This document shows positions 35,057-45,036 of a stretch of 64,000 bases of DNA, in pieces. Below the pieces are notes generated by a model, which made no database searches, had not been told where the DNA came from, and saw only the letters and a program-made list of their open reading frames with translations. The stretch is from Methylobacterium persicinum (GTDB lineage: Bacteria > Pseudomonadota > Alphaproteobacteria > Rhizobiales > Beijerinckiaceae). Position 1 is the stretch's first letter. The number at the start of each line of letters is the position of its first letter. Location of the stretch: NCBI RefSeq assembly GCF_022179525.1, contig NZ_BPQX01000026.1, positions 124,001 to 188,000 of the forward strand. Direction: 5' to 3'. The position numbers were made by a program, and so were the translations under genes.

Positions 35057-37258
35057 TCACGCGCCCTTCTGGCCCGACAGGTCCAGGGGCAGGGAGCGCA
35101 GCCGCCGGCCGGTGGCCGCGAAGACCGCGTTGGCGATGGCGGGCGCCAGCACGGGCACACCCGGCTCGCCGATGCCGGTCGGCGCCACCGTGCTCGGCAC
35201 GATATGCACCTCGACCTTGGGCATCTCGCGGATCCGCGTCGGCTCGTAGGCGTCGAAATTCGCCTCTTGCACCCGCCCGTCCTTCAGGGTGATGCGGTTG
35301 CGCAGGACCGAGGAGAGGGCGAAGCCCACCGCCCCCTCGACCTGCGCCCGGATCACGTCCGGGTTGACCGGCACGCCGACATCCACCGCGGCGACGATCC
35401 GCTCGGCCTTCACCCGGTCCTCCGCGACGCTCACCTGCGCCACCATGGCGACGTAGGAGCCGAAGGATTCGTGCACCGCCACGCCGAGGCCGCTGCCCTT
35501 CTGCTGCGCGCTCCCCCAGCCGGCCTTGTCGGCGGCGAGCCGCAGCACGGCGGCCAGCCGCGGGGCGTTGCCCAGCAGGGAGAGGCGGTAGGCGACGGGA
35601 TCCGCGCCCGCCGCATGGGCGAGGTCGTCGATCATCACCTCCATCACGTGGGCGGTGTGGCTGTGGCCGACAGAGCGCCACCACAGGACCGGGACGCCCT
35701 CGCGGCCGTTATGGACGCCGAAGCGGTAGGCGGGCAGGGCATAGGGCGTATCCGAGGCGCCCTCGACGGTGGTGGCGTCGATCCCGTCCTTGACGATCAT
35801 CGCCTCGAAGGGCGAGCCGATCATGATCGACTTGCCGACCATCACATGGTCCCATCCCACCACGGCGCCCCTGGCGTCGATGCCGGCCCGGACCTTGTGG
35901 AACACGCTCGGGCGGTAGTAGCCGCCGGTCATGTCGTCCTCGCGGGTCCAGACGAGGTGGACGGGCGCCTTCTCGCCACTCGCCTTGAACACGGCGGCGG
36001 TTTCGGCGGCGTAGTCCGCGGTGGGGGTGGCCCGGCGGCCGAAGGAGCCCCCGGCCCAGGTGGTGTGGAGGCGGACCCTGTCCGGCGTCACCCCGAGGAT
36101 GGCGGCCATGGTCGCCTGCTCCACGGTCTGGAACTGGAAGCCGGCATGGACGTCGTAGCTGCCGTCGGCCGCCTTCTCGATGGTGGCGTTCAGGGGCTCC
36201 ATGGCCGCGTGGGCGAGGTAGGGGAAGGTGAACTCCGCCTCGATCACCGTGGCGGCGCCCTTGAGCGCCGCCTCCGGGTCGCCCCGGGTCGAGGCTGTGA
36301 GGCCCGGCGCCTTGGCCCGCTGCCGGTACTCGGCGAGGATGGCCTCCGACGAGCGGGTCTCGGCGGCAGAGTCGTCCCATTCGACCGTCAGCGCCTTGCG
36401 GCCCTGCATGGCCGACCATGTGTCCTTGCCGATCACCGCCACGCCCGAGGGCACCTGCACCACGTCGATGACACCGGGCACCTTGAGCGCCGCGGCGGCA
36501 TCGAAGCCCTTCACAGTGCCGCCGAAGCAGGGCGGGCGGGCGATCACCGCCGTTACCTGCCCCGGCCGGCGGATGTCGAGGGCGTAGACCGCCGAGCCGT
36601 CGGTCTTGGCCGCGGAATCGAGGCGGGGCACCTTCCGGCCGATGAGGGTCCACTCGCTCGGGTCCTTCAGCCGAGGCTCGGCGGGGACGGGGAGGGTGGC
36701 GGCCGAGGCGGCGAGGTCCCCGAACCGGGCTTGCCGGTTCGAGGCGGTGTGACGGACGATCCCGTCGGCCACCGTGATCTCGGCCACCGGCACCCGCCAC
36801 TGGAAGGCGGCGGCCGCCACCAGCATCTCCCGGGCCGCCGCGCCGGCCTTGCGCAACTGCATCCAGGAATTGGCGACGGCGGTCGAGCCGCCGGTGCCCT
36901 GGATGGGGCCCATCAGCAGGTTGCTGTAGAGCCGGGCGTCGGCCGGGGCGAATTCCGTGCGGACCTTCGACCAGTCGGCGCCGAGTTCGTCGGCGAGGAT
37001 CGTGGCGAGCCCGGTCGTGTTCCCCTGGCCCATGTCGAGGTGCTTGATGACCACGGTCACGGTGTCGTCGGCGCCAATCCTCACGAAGGCGTTGGGCTCC
37101 GGCTTGATTCCGGCCGGGTCGAGGCCTGCGGCCCGGGCGGGCCCCCCATCGAGGCGGAAGGCCACGACGATGGCGCCCGCGCCGGCGAGGAAGCCGCGGC
37201 GGCTCGGCCGGGGGGCGGGTTGGGGCCGGGACGAGGTCGGCCGACGGAAGTTCAGCAT
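35057..37258 (-). CDS. Molybdopterin-binding large subunit, isoquinoline 1-oxidoreductase/aldehyde dehydrogenase type
   Basis: A 733-residue xanthine-oxidase-family subunit. It starts with a twin-arginine signal (SRRGFLAG at 19-26, then a hydrophobic segment), so the enzyme is probably exported folded with its small subunit. Cofactor motifs: GPIQGTGGSTAVAN, GGSFGRRATPTADYA, and the C-terminal GIGEPGVPVLAPAIANAV, whose Glu is the catalytic base of the family. Start ATG 37258 is used, not the open frame to 37624. The substrate, probably an aldehyde or N-heterocycle, is not readable from sequence. Confidence 0.92.
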   Translation of the reverse strand: MLNFRRPTSSRPQPAPRPSRRGFLAGAGAIVVAFRLDGGPARAAGLDPAGIKPEPNAFVRIGADDTVTVVIKHLDMGQGNTTGLATILADELGADWSKVRTEFAPADARLYSNLLMGPIQGTGGSTAVANSWMQLRKAGAAAREMLVAAAAFQWRVPVAEITVADGIVRHTASNRQARFGDLAASAATLPVPAEPRLKDPSEWTLIGRKVPRLDSAAKTDGSAVYALDIRRPGQVTAVIARPPCFGGTVKGFDAAAALKVPGVIDVVQVPSGVAVIGKDTWSAMQGRKALTVEWDDSAAETRSSEAILAEYRQRAKAPGLTASTRGDPEAALKGAATVIEAEFTFPYLAHAAMEPLNATIEKAADGSYDVHAGFQFQTVEQATMAAILGVTPDRVRLHTTWAGGSFGRRATPTADYAAETAAVFKASGEKAPVHLVWTREDDMTGGYYRPSVFHKVRAGIDARGAVVGWDHVMVGKSIMIGSPFEAMIVKDGIDATTVEGASDTPYALPAYRFGVHNGREGVPVLWWRSVGHSHTAHVMEVMIDDLAHAAGADPVAYRLSLLGNAPRLAAVLRLAADKAGWGSAQQKGSGLGVAVHESFGSYVAMVAQVSVAEDRVKAERIVAAVDVGVPVNPDVIRAQVEGAVGFALSSVLRNRITLKDGRVQEANFDAYEPTRIREMPKVEVHIVPSTVAPTGIGEPGVPVLAPAIANAVFAATGRRLRSLPLDLSGQKGA

Positions 37259-37358
37259 GGCGGCGATGCTCCGGTCAGGACCGTGAAGGGAATCGTCTTT
37301 GCCGGACGCGGAGGCCGTCTCCCCGTCCGTCTCCGCTGGACATGGCCGCCCGGGCCCG

Positions 37359-37814
37359 TCAGGCGAGGCTGCTCGCCGCCTCGTGAATCGCGGCGCGGAT
37401 GCGCTGGTAGGTGCCGCAGCGGCAGATATTGCCGTCCATGGCCCCGTCGATCTCCGCGTCGCTCGGCTTCGCGTTGCCCGACAGGAGGCCGATGGCCGAC
37501 ATGATCTGGCCCGACTGGCAATAGCCGCACTGGACCACGTCGAGCTTGCGCCACGCGGCCCGCACCGCCTCCGCGACCCGGCCGGACACGCCCTCGATGG
37601 TCGCGACGGGCGAGGCGCCGACATCGCCGAGGCGCGTCTGGCAGGCCCGCACGGGCTGCCCGTCGAGGTGGACGGTACAAGCCCCGCACTGCCCGATCCC
37701 GCAACCGTACTTCGTGCCGGTCAGGGTCAGGTGGTCGCGCAGGACCCAAAGGAGGGGCGTGTCAGGGTCGGCATCGACCGCATGGGGCACGCCGTTGATC
37801 GTGATCTGGGACAT
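37359..37814 (-). CDS. 2Fe-2S small subunit of the molybdenum hydroxylase
   Basis: A 151-residue IorA/CoxS-type electron-transfer subunit. The plant-type cluster is C38, C43, C46, C58 and the second cluster C96, C99, C131, C133 (GYCQSGQ; CRCGTY). It is encoded 100 bp before the large subunit. No FAD-subunit gene is next to it, as in other two-subunit enzymes of this type that use cytochrome c as acceptor (family knowledge). Regulation may involve the inverted repeat at 37917. Confidence 0.94.
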   Translation of the reverse strand: MSQITINGVPHAVDADPDTPLLWVLRDHLTLTGTKYGCGIGQCGACTVHLDGQPVRACQTRLGDVGASPVATIEGVSGRVAEAVRAAWRKLDVVQCGYCQSGQIMSAIGLLSGNAKPSDAEIDGAMDGNICRCGTYQRIRAAIHEAASSLA

Positions 37815-37916
37815 GGCAGAGCTTCGATGCTGGCGGGCGCGACGTCCCTGCCGGATAGCTTGGGCCCTGTCGGGCTCTCAGGCTGTGCGCCACCGCACCC
37901 CAACCGGAAATTCACG

Positions 37917-37934
37917 GCAATCTGACCGGATTGC
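37917..37934. promoter_or_regulatory. Perfect inverted repeat in the divergent region between the hydroxylase and kinase genes
   Basis: GCAATC-TGACCG-GATTGC lies about 100 bp from either start codon. The two genes are divergent, so one operator could serve both. Confidence 0.4.
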
Positions 37935-38032
37935 GGACGATTGAATCCATTCCGGCAGCCGCTTCTTAAGAACTTCGCAGCATCCTCGAACGGCCAGCAC
38001 GTTAGTTTAACAATTTTGGTCGTCCGAAGCGC

Positions 38033-39577
<1,545 letters not shown>

Positions 39578-39623
39578 GGCGCATTCCGACAGACGAGGTG
39601 TCTCCACCATCGACGACACCCAC

Positions 39624-39717
39624 TGTCCTTGCGAGCGCAGCGAAGCAATCCAGGGACGCGGGACGTTGTCCGAGCGTGGCGGATCCCTGGATGGCTTCGC
39701 TGCGCTCGCAATGACGG
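39624..39717. repeat. Palindromic intergenic repeat, family A, copy 5
   Basis: TGTCCTTGCGAGCGCAGCG with AAGCAATCCAGGGAC on the left; GATCCCTGGATGGCTTCGC and TGCGCTCGCAATGACGG on the right. It lies between the histidine kinase and cold-shock genes, which are both on plus. Confidence 0.9.
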
Positions 39718-39913
39718 CGCGGGACACTCGCCCGGCCCCTTGAGCGAACGATCTCCCTCGCCGGACTTTCGCAGCAGCCTGCGAGACGGTGCGGATCGCG
39801 GGGGTCCCTGCTCGCTGCCGGAGCACGACATCGCACCGCATGGCCCTGGGGAATGGGACTGATTCGGCCAATTACGAGCTAATGCTTGCCGACTTCTCGA
39901 TTTTTTACGGGGC

Positions 39914-39942
39914 TTGCAAAATCATGCCCACAGGCTTACCCT
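39914..39942 (+). promoter_or_regulatory. Candidate promoter of the cold-shock gene
   Basis: TTGCAA (39914-39919), 17-bp spacer, TACCCT (39937-39942). The -35 is fair, the -10 weak. It would give a leader of about 140 nt before the ATG. Confidence 0.35.
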
Positions 39943-39948
39943 GAATTC

Positions 39949-40090
39949 CTCGGTACGTATTCGGATGTTTTGAACCGAAGTTCCTTCGCGGGGCGGTTCT
40001 AACTTTCCTATCGCTATCGTTTAAATCAGTGCCTTGCGGCAACGCAGGGACGTTTTCTAGCCTTGGCCCTGCGAAGATCGAGATCGACTA
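39949..40090 (+). promoter_or_regulatory. Structured 5' leader of the cold-shock gene
   Basis: AT-richer than its surroundings and foldable. GAACCG (39972) closes with CGGTTC (39994) around an inner CGAAG-TTC-CTTCG hairpin. A second hairpin, CCTTGCG / CGCAGGG (40032-40049), has a GCAA tetraloop. Cold-shock genes often carry long structured leaders that respond to temperature. The rest of the gap 39578-40090 holds family A copy 5 and no gene. Confidence 0.45.
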
Positions 40091-40300
40091 ATGGCAACCG
40101 GCACTGTTAAGTGGTTCAACGCGACGAAGGGCTTCGGCTTTATCCAGCCTGAGGAAGGCGGCCAGGACGTGTTCGTGCACATCTCCGCCGTCGAGCGCGC
40201 CGGAATGGGCACCCTGAACGAAGGGCAGCGCGTTTCCTACGAGGTCGAGACCGACCGCCGCAGCGGAAAGCAGGCCGCCGGCCAGCTTCGCGCGGCCTGA
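40091..40300 (+). CDS. cspA: Cold-shock protein (CspA family)
   Basis: A 69-residue single OB-fold nucleic-acid-binding protein. RNP1 is KGFGFI (residues 13-18) and RNP2 VFVHI (27-31), with the typical start [16 protein letters not shown]. It acts as an RNA chaperone; whether it is cold-induced cannot be read directly. It has a long structured leader and is followed by a very clear intrinsic terminator, so it is transcribed alone. Confidence 0.97.
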   Translation: MATGTVKWFNATKGFGFIQPEEGGQDVFVHISAVERAGMGTLNEGQRVSYEVETDRRSGKQAAGQLRAA

Positions 40301-40322
40301 TCCAGCCTCCACCGTCATGACC

Positions 40323-40355
40323 GAGCCGCTCCCACCGGAGCGGCTCATTCTTTTT
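40323..40355 (+). terminator. Rho-independent terminator after the cold-shock gene
   Basis: A perfect 10-bp stem GAGCCGCTCC / GGAGCGGCTC with a 4-nt loop CACC, followed by ATTCTTTTT. Confidence 0.92.
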
Positions 40356-40405
40356 CCGATCACCATGGGCCGGCACGACCCTGCCATGCCCGTACGGGAG
40401 ACTAC

Positions 40406-40771
40406 GTGAGCTTTCAGAACAGCCAAGCCCTGACCGACCGTCTCGAGGCCGCCTCCAAGGCGCGATCCGAGATGCTGGCCCGTTTCCGGGCACGTCCGTC
40501 CGCCGACGATCCGGCTGTCCTGGCCCGCCAGTCCGCCCGCAGCGCCCTCATCGCCGCCCGCGAGACCCGCGCCGCCGAACGTGAGCTCCTTCGCCTCGCC
40601 GAGGTCGCCCGCGCCGAAGCCGCCGCCGAGGCCGAACGCATCGCCGCCGCCGAGCGTGTCGAAGCCGAACGTCTCGCCGCCGAAGAGCGCGCCGCCGCGA
40701 AGCAGGCCGAGATGAAGGCGCAGCGCGATGCCCGCTACCTCGCCCGCAAGGCGAAGGCCCAGCGCCGCTGA
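40406..40771 (+). CDS. DUF6481 family Ala/Glu/Arg-rich protein
   Basis: A 121-residue, highly helical protein beginning at GTG with GGGAG 7 nt upstream. MSFQNSQALTDRLEAASKAR, then FRARPSADDPAV and a long E/A/R heptad-like region ending RDARYLARKAKAQRR, match DUF6481. It is probably a coiled coil and possibly nucleic-acid-binding by charge. The family often sits next to cold-shock genes in Rhizobiales, as here. Function unknown. Confidence 0.82.
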   Translation: MSFQNSQALTDRLEAASKARSEMLARFRARPSADDPAVLARQSARSALIAARETRAAERELLRLAEVARAEAAAEAERIAAAERVEAERLAAEERAAAKQAEMKAQRDARYLARKAKAQRR

Positions 40772-40796
40772 GGCCGCCCCCGCGCCGAGGGGAGGG

Positions 40797-40816
40797 GGGC
40801 CGGTCGCATCCGGCCC
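40797..40816. terminator. Hairpin between the convergent DUF6481 and EVE genes
   Basis: GGGCCGG-TCGCAT-CCGGCCC, 7-bp perfect stem midway between two stop codons. No T-run, so it is a tentative terminator. Confidence 0.4.
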
Positions 40817-40827
40817 GCCGCCGCCCC

Positions 40828-41250
40828 TCAGGCGCCTGACATTCCCCCCATCGCCCGCACCAGGGCCCACTCGTCCGCGCTGACCGGCTGCACCGACAGG
40901 CGGGAATTGTTGACGAGCACCATGTCCTTGAGGGCCGCCTCGGCCTTGATCGCGTCGAGGGAGACGGGGATCCTCATGGCCTCGACGGCCCGCACGTCGA
41001 CCATGCCGAAGCGCCCGGTCTCGTCGGTGTGGTCCGGGTAGTAGGGGCGGATCACCTCCACCACGCCGACCACCGCCTTCCCCTCGTTCGAGTGGTAGAA
41101 GAACCCCCGCTCGCCGACCTGCATCGCCATCAGGTTCTTCTTGGCGAGGTGGTTGCGCACGCCGTTCCAGAACGTCCCGGTCTCGCCGGCCGCGACCTGC
41201 TGGTCCCACGACCAGGTCGCGGGCTCGGACTTGAACAACCAATACGCCAT
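40828..41250 (-). CDS. EVE-domain protein
   Basis: A 140-residue protein of the EVE/PUA-like fold. The N-terminus AYWLFKSEPATWSWD and GERGFFYHSNEGKAVVGVVEV are diagnostic. EVE domains bind modified bases in DNA or RNA; the role in this group is not settled. It follows gpsA on the same strand with a family C repeat between. The start at 41250 is used; the open frame further up is repeat-encoded. Confidence 0.93.
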   Translation of the reverse strand: MAYWLFKSEPATWSWDQQVAAGETGTFWNGVRNHLAKKNLMAMQVGERGFFYHSNEGKAVVGVVEVIRPYYPDHTDETGRFGMVDVRAVEAMRIPVSLDAIKAEAALKDMVLVNNSRLSVQPVSADEWALVRAMGGMSGA

Positions 41251-41270
41251 CGCCGTCTCTCGGAAGTCCT

Positions 41271-41373
41271 GGGTGTCCAGAGGACGAGCCCTCTGGCGGG
41301 TGCAGGGCAGCGCCCTGCGATCCCCAGGGGCGTCGTCCCTGGACCCCACCAAAGGACCCGTCCTTTGGGATCC
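41271..41373. repeat. Multi-hairpin intergenic repeat, family C, copy 2 (complete)
   Basis: CCAGAGGACGAGCCCTCTGG, GCAGGGCAGCGCCCTGC, CCAGGGGCGTCGTCCCTGG and CCAAAGGACCCGTCCTTTGG in the same order and spacing as copy 1. It lies 9 bp past the gpsA stop codon, again with GGATCC nearest the gene. Confidence 0.88.
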
Positions 41374-41382
41374 TCGATTCGC

Positions 41383-42375
41383 TCAGTCCATTTCGCCGCG
41401 GAGCGGGCGGGAGAGAAGCTTGGCGGCCACCGTATCCACATCGGTCTGCCCCGCCACCAGGGCGGCCACCGCCTCGGCCACCGGCATCTCGACGCCCCGT
41501 GCCTTCGCGAGGCCGGTCAGGGCGGCGGCGGTGAAGGCACCCTCCGCGAGCTTGCCCCCCGCGGCCTCGTCGGGACTCGCCCCGGCGCCGAGGCGCTGAC
41601 CGAAGGCGAAGTTGCGCGATTGCGGCGAGCCTGCCGTCAGCACGAGGTCACCGAGCCCCGACAAGCCCATCAGCGTCTCCGGCCGGCCGCCGAAGGCCCG
41701 GGCGAAGCGCATCAGTTCCGCGAAGGCCCGGGCGATGAGGGCGGCCCGGGCGCTCTCGCCGAGGCCCCGACCCGCGACGATCCCGCAGGCGATGGCCAGC
41801 ACGTTCTTGCCGGCGCCACCGATCTCCACGCCGCGCACGTCGTCCGTGTGGTAGAGCCGGAAGCTCGGCCCGGAGAGCAGGGCCGAGAGGGACGCCGCGA
41901 GGCCCGCATCCGTGCAGGCCAGGGTCACCGCCGTCGGCAGGCCCCGGGCGACATCCGCCGCGAAGCTCGGGCCCGAGAGCACCGCCACCGGCGTCCCCGC
42001 GGGGAGAACCTCGGCTGCCACCGTGCTCATGAAGCTGTCGCTGCCCCGCTCGATTCCCTTGGCGCAGAGGATCACCGGCCCCGCCGTCGCAAGCGGCCCG
42101 GCGAGTTGCCGCAGCACCCCCCGGACCGTCTGGGCCGGGACGACGAGGAGGGTCGCCCGCGCTCCCGCGAGGTCGTCGGCCGAGGCGGTCACCCGGACGG
42201 CGGCGTGGAGGGGCACGCCCGGCAGGTAGCGGGGGTTCTCCCGCTCCGTTTGCATCCGCGCGGCGGCCTCCGCATCGCGCAGCCAGAGGGTCACCGGATG
42301 GCCGGCGGCAGCGACGGCGTTGGCAAGCGCCGTGCCCCAGGCCCCACCGCCGACGACGTTGACGGGGGCGCTCAT
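41383..42375 (-). CDS. gpsA: Glycerol-3-phosphate dehydrogenase [NAD(P)+]
   Basis: A 330-residue cytosolic enzyme making sn-glycerol 3-phosphate from DHAP for phospholipid synthesis. Rossmann motif VVGGGAWGTALAN at the N-terminus; catalytic lysine in GGAGKNVLAIACG; GLSGLGDLVLT and SRNFAFGQRLG are family signatures. Its ATG (42375) overlaps the stop of the 111-residue gene by 4 bp (ATGA), so translation is coupled to tsaD and that gene. Confidence 0.95.
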   Translation of the reverse strand: MSAPVNVVGGGAWGTALANAVAAAGHPVTLWLRDAEAAARMQTERENPRYLPGVPLHAAVRVTASADDLAGARATLLVVPAQTVRGVLRQLAGPLATAGPVILCAKGIERGSDSFMSTVAAEVLPAGTPVAVLSGPSFAADVARGLPTAVTLACTDAGLAASLSALLSGPSFRLYHTDDVRGVEIGGAGKNVLAIACGIVAGRGLGESARAALIARAFAELMRFARAFGGRPETLMGLSGLGDLVLTAGSPQSRNFAFGQRLGAGASPDEAAGGKLAEGAFTAAALTGLAKARGVEMPVAEAVAALVAGQTDVDTVAAKLLSRPLRGEMD

Positions 42376-42707
42376 GTGCCCCCTCCCGAACCGGGGGAGC
42401 CACTCCGCAACTTCCCCCGCCACGCCAGCGAGCGCCGGTTCAAGGCGGAGAGGTCCGCCTCCCCGGCGAGCACCTTCTCGCCGAGGGCGATCGCGGCATC
42501 GAGCCGGTCCGGCGGCATGTTGGCATGGGCCGGCGGCGCGACGCTGTCGCGCCAGGGGCCGCCGCAGGCATGGTCGAGGAGGATGCGGGCGAAGCAGTGA
42601 TCGAGGCGCACCGGCCAGTCCGGACGCCCCCGGGCCGCCTCCGGCAGACGCCGCTCCACGAGGTCGCGCCAGCGGGCGCGCCCCTCGGATGGGGCCACCC
42701 CGGTCAT
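42372..42707 (-). CDS. Conserved small protein between tsaD and gpsA
   Basis: A 111-residue soluble protein overlapping tsaD by 4 bp upstream and gpsA by 4 bp downstream. It contains [20 protein letters not shown] and [12 protein letters not shown], patterns I recognise from small proteins in the same spot in other Rhizobiales. These are sometimes labelled GCN5-related acetyltransferases, but no acetyl-CoA motif (Q/RxxGxG/A) is visible. Function unknown. Confidence 0.8.
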   Translation of the reverse strand: MTGVAPSEGRARWRDLVERRLPEAARGRPDWPVRLDHCFARILLDHACGGPWRDSVAPPAHANMPPDRLDAAIALGEKVLAGEADLSALNRRSLAWRGKLRSGSPGSGGGT

Positions 42708-43759
42708 GCGGCCGAGACCGGTGCAGGCTCGACGGCGAGCGGCCAGCGCGGCCGGGCCGGCGCGGTGATGTCGTCCACGAGGCCGAGGCGCAGGCGTTCC
42801 AGCCCCGCCCAGGCGATCATCGCGCCGTTGTCGCCGCAGAGGTTCAGGGGCGGGGCAACGAAGGCGAGGCCCGCCTCGCCGGCGAGCGCCGCGAGCGCCC
42901 GGCGGATCGCCCCGTTGGCGGCGACGCCCCCGGCCGCGACCAGGGCCGTCGGCCGGCCGGCGACACCGGAGAAGGCGCGCATCGCCACGCGGGCACGGTC
43001 GATCACCACATCCACCACCGCCGCCTGGAAGCTGGCGCAGAGGTCGGCCACGTCCCGCTCGGCCAGGGGTGCGATCCGCTCGGCCTCGATCCGCAGAGCG
43101 GTCTTGAGGCCCGACAGGGAGAAGTCCGCCGTCCGTCGCCCGAGCATCGGCCGGGGCAGGGCGAAGCGCTCGGGATCCCCCCGCTCGGCCATGCGCTCGA
43201 CCTCGGGACCGCCGGGATAGCCGAGGCCCAAGAGCTTGGCGGCCTTGTCGAAGGCCTCGCCGATGGCGTCGTCGATGGTGCCGCCGAGGCGCACGTAGTC
43301 GCCGACCCCGCGCACGGCGATGAGCTGGGTATGCCCGCCGGAGGCCAGCAGCAGCAGGTAGGGGAATTCGAGCCCGTCGGTCAGCCGGGCGGTCAGGGCG
43401 TGGGCCTCCAGGTGGTTGACCGCCATGAGCGGCTTGTGGGCCACCAGCGCCAGGGTCTTGGCGGTGACGAGCCCGACGAGCACCCCGCCGATCAGCCCCG
43501 GCCCGGCCGCCACGGCGATGCCGTCAAGGTCGGACAGGCGCGTGCCGGCCCGTTCGAGGGCCCGGGCGACGAGCAGGTCGAGCACCTCCACATGGGCGCG
43601 GGCGGCGATCTCGGGCACGACGCCGCCATAGGCCGCGTGCTCGGCGATCTGGCTGAGCACCTCGTTGCTGCGAATCGTCGGCGCCCCCTCGGGATCGACC
43701 GAGACCACCGCGGCGGCGGTCTCGTCGCAGGTGGTCTCGATGCCGAGCACGGTCTTCAC
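42704..43759 (-). CDS. tsaD: tRNA N6-adenosine threonylcarbamoyltransferase
   Basis: A 351-residue Kae1/TsaD ATPase-fold protein that completes t6A37 on ANN-decoding tRNAs with TsaB and TsaE. Start motif GIETTCDET; metal-binding His116 and His120 in [25 protein letters not shown]. The chosen start is GTG 43759 ([10 protein letters not shown]) with GGGGAG upstream. The frame is open to an ATG at 43810, but that would add an untypical Pro/Gly leader. First gene of a coupled run tsaD-small gene-gpsA. Confidence 0.95.
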   Translation of the reverse strand: MKTVLGIETTCDETAAAVVSVDPEGAPTIRSNEVLSQIAEHAAYGGVVPEIAARAHVEVLDLLVARALERAGTRLSDLDGIAVAAGPGLIGGVLVGLVTAKTLALVAHKPLMAVNHLEAHALTARLTDGLEFPYLLLLASGGHTQLIAVRGVGDYVRLGGTIDDAIGEAFDKAAKLLGLGYPGGPEVERMAERGDPERFALPRPMLGRRTADFSLSGLKTALRIEAERIAPLAERDVADLCASFQAAVVDVVIDRARVAMRAFSGVAGRPTALVAAGGVAANGAIRRALAALAGEAGLAFVAPPLNLCGDNGAMIAWAGLERLRLGLVDDITAPARPRWPLAVEPAPVSAA

Positions 43760-43877
43760 GTGGTGGACTCCCCCCGCCGTTCCTCCGGGTGGGAATCCCG
43801 GATCCGGCATTGATCCTAACCCGGATTGCCCTGCGCCGCCCCCGCAGATCGCAGGGGCGGGCACGGCCGCCGGACAC

Positions 43878-44087
43878 TCAGTCGACGGCGACCATCACGT
43901 CGGACGCCTTGACCACGGCATAGGCCGGCCCACCGGTGACGAGCTTGAGGCTGTCGACCGATTCGTTGGTGATCGAGGCCGTGACGACCTGTCCGGGACT
44001 GATCTCGATCTTCACATGGGCCGTGGTGGCGCCCTTGTCGATCGAGACGACCGTGCCCTTGAGGACGTTGCGCGCACTGATCTTCAT
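43878..44087 (-). CDS. Molbindin (TOBE/Mop-domain molybdate-binding protein)
   Basis: A 69-residue single Mop domain: [20 protein letters not shown], then [20 protein letters not shown] and [14 protein letters not shown]. Such proteins form hexamers that store molybdate or tungstate in the cytosol. AGGAG stands 12 nt before the ATG. It fits a cell that also makes a molybdenum hydroxylase (35-38 kb), although the two are 6 kb apart and not linked. Confidence 0.93.
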   Translation of the reverse strand: MKISARNVLKGTVVSIDKGATTAHVKIEISPGQVVTASITNESVDSLKLVTGGPAYAVVKASDVMVAVD

Positions 44088-44163
44088 GAGGTCGGGATCT
44101 CCTGCAGGTGCGCCGGGCGGCGCTGCGGGCTCCTACCCCATCGGGCGGCGGGTGGCGACCGGG

Positions 44164-44547
44164 TCATTCGTCCGGGTTGTCGGCCTCCTCCTCCGCCTCC
44201 TGCGCCTCCTCCGGCACGGGGGACGCGCCCCACGCGGCCAGGGTCTCATTGAGGGCGTCGAGGACGAAATGCCGGGCGCTGTCGCGGTCGTAGCCGTCGG
44301 CGAGAAGGTCGTCGTATTCGGTGAAAATGTGCCGGGCATAGGCGACGAGGGCCAGCCGGCCCGCCGTCTCGGGCGCGGCCTTGCGCAGGCCCGGACTGGC
44401 CAGGGCCCGGTCGAGGACGGCGCCGGCCTCGAACGGCGGCAGGCGGGGGGCCAGCCGGGTCAGGGCCCCCGCGACCGCCGACCGCCGATCGGGGGCCGTT
44501 TCGTGATCCATCGCCGCCCCGCGACCCGTTTCTTTTCCGCGACTCAT
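44164..44547 (-). CDS. DUF2293-like protein
   Basis: A 127-residue soluble protein. The C-terminal half RHIFTEYDDLLADGYDRDSAR followed by FVLDALNETLAAWG matches the helical DUF2293 pattern (RHTxYDxLLxxG). It ends in an acidic tail (EEAQEAEEEADNPDE). The start is taken at MSRGKETGR (44547); MDHETAPDR downstream is also possible. Function unknown. Confidence 0.72.
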   Translation of the reverse strand: MSRGKETGRGAAMDHETAPDRRSAVAGALTRLAPRLPPFEAGAVLDRALASPGLRKAAPETAGRLALVAYARHIFTEYDDLLADGYDRDSARHFVLDALNETLAAWGASPVPEEAQEAEEEADNPDE

Positions 44548-44655
44548 GATCCGCCCCTGACCGGCCTGTGCATGACATGGTCTTCGCGGCGCGATCAGGT
44601 AGGATCGCCGCGGGATCGTCGCAGTGGAGCGGCGGTCCGCGGAGAGTAGGGTCCC

Positions 44656-44970
44656 ATGCGCAGGTTCGTCACGTCCAGCCGCGCCCGTCGGCGCATCCTG
44701 GTTCTGGGAGCCGTCCTCGCTGCGGCACCGGCCCTGGCTCAGGCCCAGCCGGCCACCGGAACGCCGGAGAAGGGCGCCGCCGGCACCCCCCGGGCCGGCC
44801 GCGCGATCTCCGCCACCGGCCGGACCATGCCGCCGCCCCGGGGGGCGGGCCAGCCCGCGGTCGCCGGCGAGGCCGCGATGGCCAAGGCGCAGAAGGAGGC
44901 CGAGGCGCGCTCCAAGGCCTGGGACAGCAAGATGCACAAGACCATGAGCACGATCTGCAACGGGTGCTGA
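44656..44970 (+). CDS. Small exported protein with C-terminal Cys pair
   Basis: A 104-residue protein with signal peptide RRFVTSSRARRRILVLGAV, cleaved near AQA (residue 30), a Gly/Pro/Ala-rich middle and a conserved-looking end KMHKTMSTICNGC. Two cysteines in CNGC suggest a disulfide or metal site. Function unknown. It ends just before the rpsD terminator. Confidence 0.7.
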   Translation: MRRFVTSSRARRRILVLGAVLAAAPALAQAQPATGTPEKGAAGTPRAGRAISATGRTMPPPRGAGQPAVAGEAAMAKAQKEAEARSKAWDSKMHKTMSTICNGC

Positions 44971-44984
44971 GGTCGCCCCGAACG

Positions 44985-45011
44985 AAAAAGGGGCCGCCCG
45001 AAGGCAGCCCC
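44985..45011 (-). terminator. Rho-independent terminator of rpsD
   Basis: On minus: GGGGCTGCC-TTCG-GGCGGCCCC then TTTTTCG. A 9-bp stem (one G-T pair), UUCG tetraloop and T-run, 26 bp past the rpsD stop. Confidence 0.88.
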
Positions 45012-45036
45012 CTGTCTCGTCCGATCCGGTGGGATC

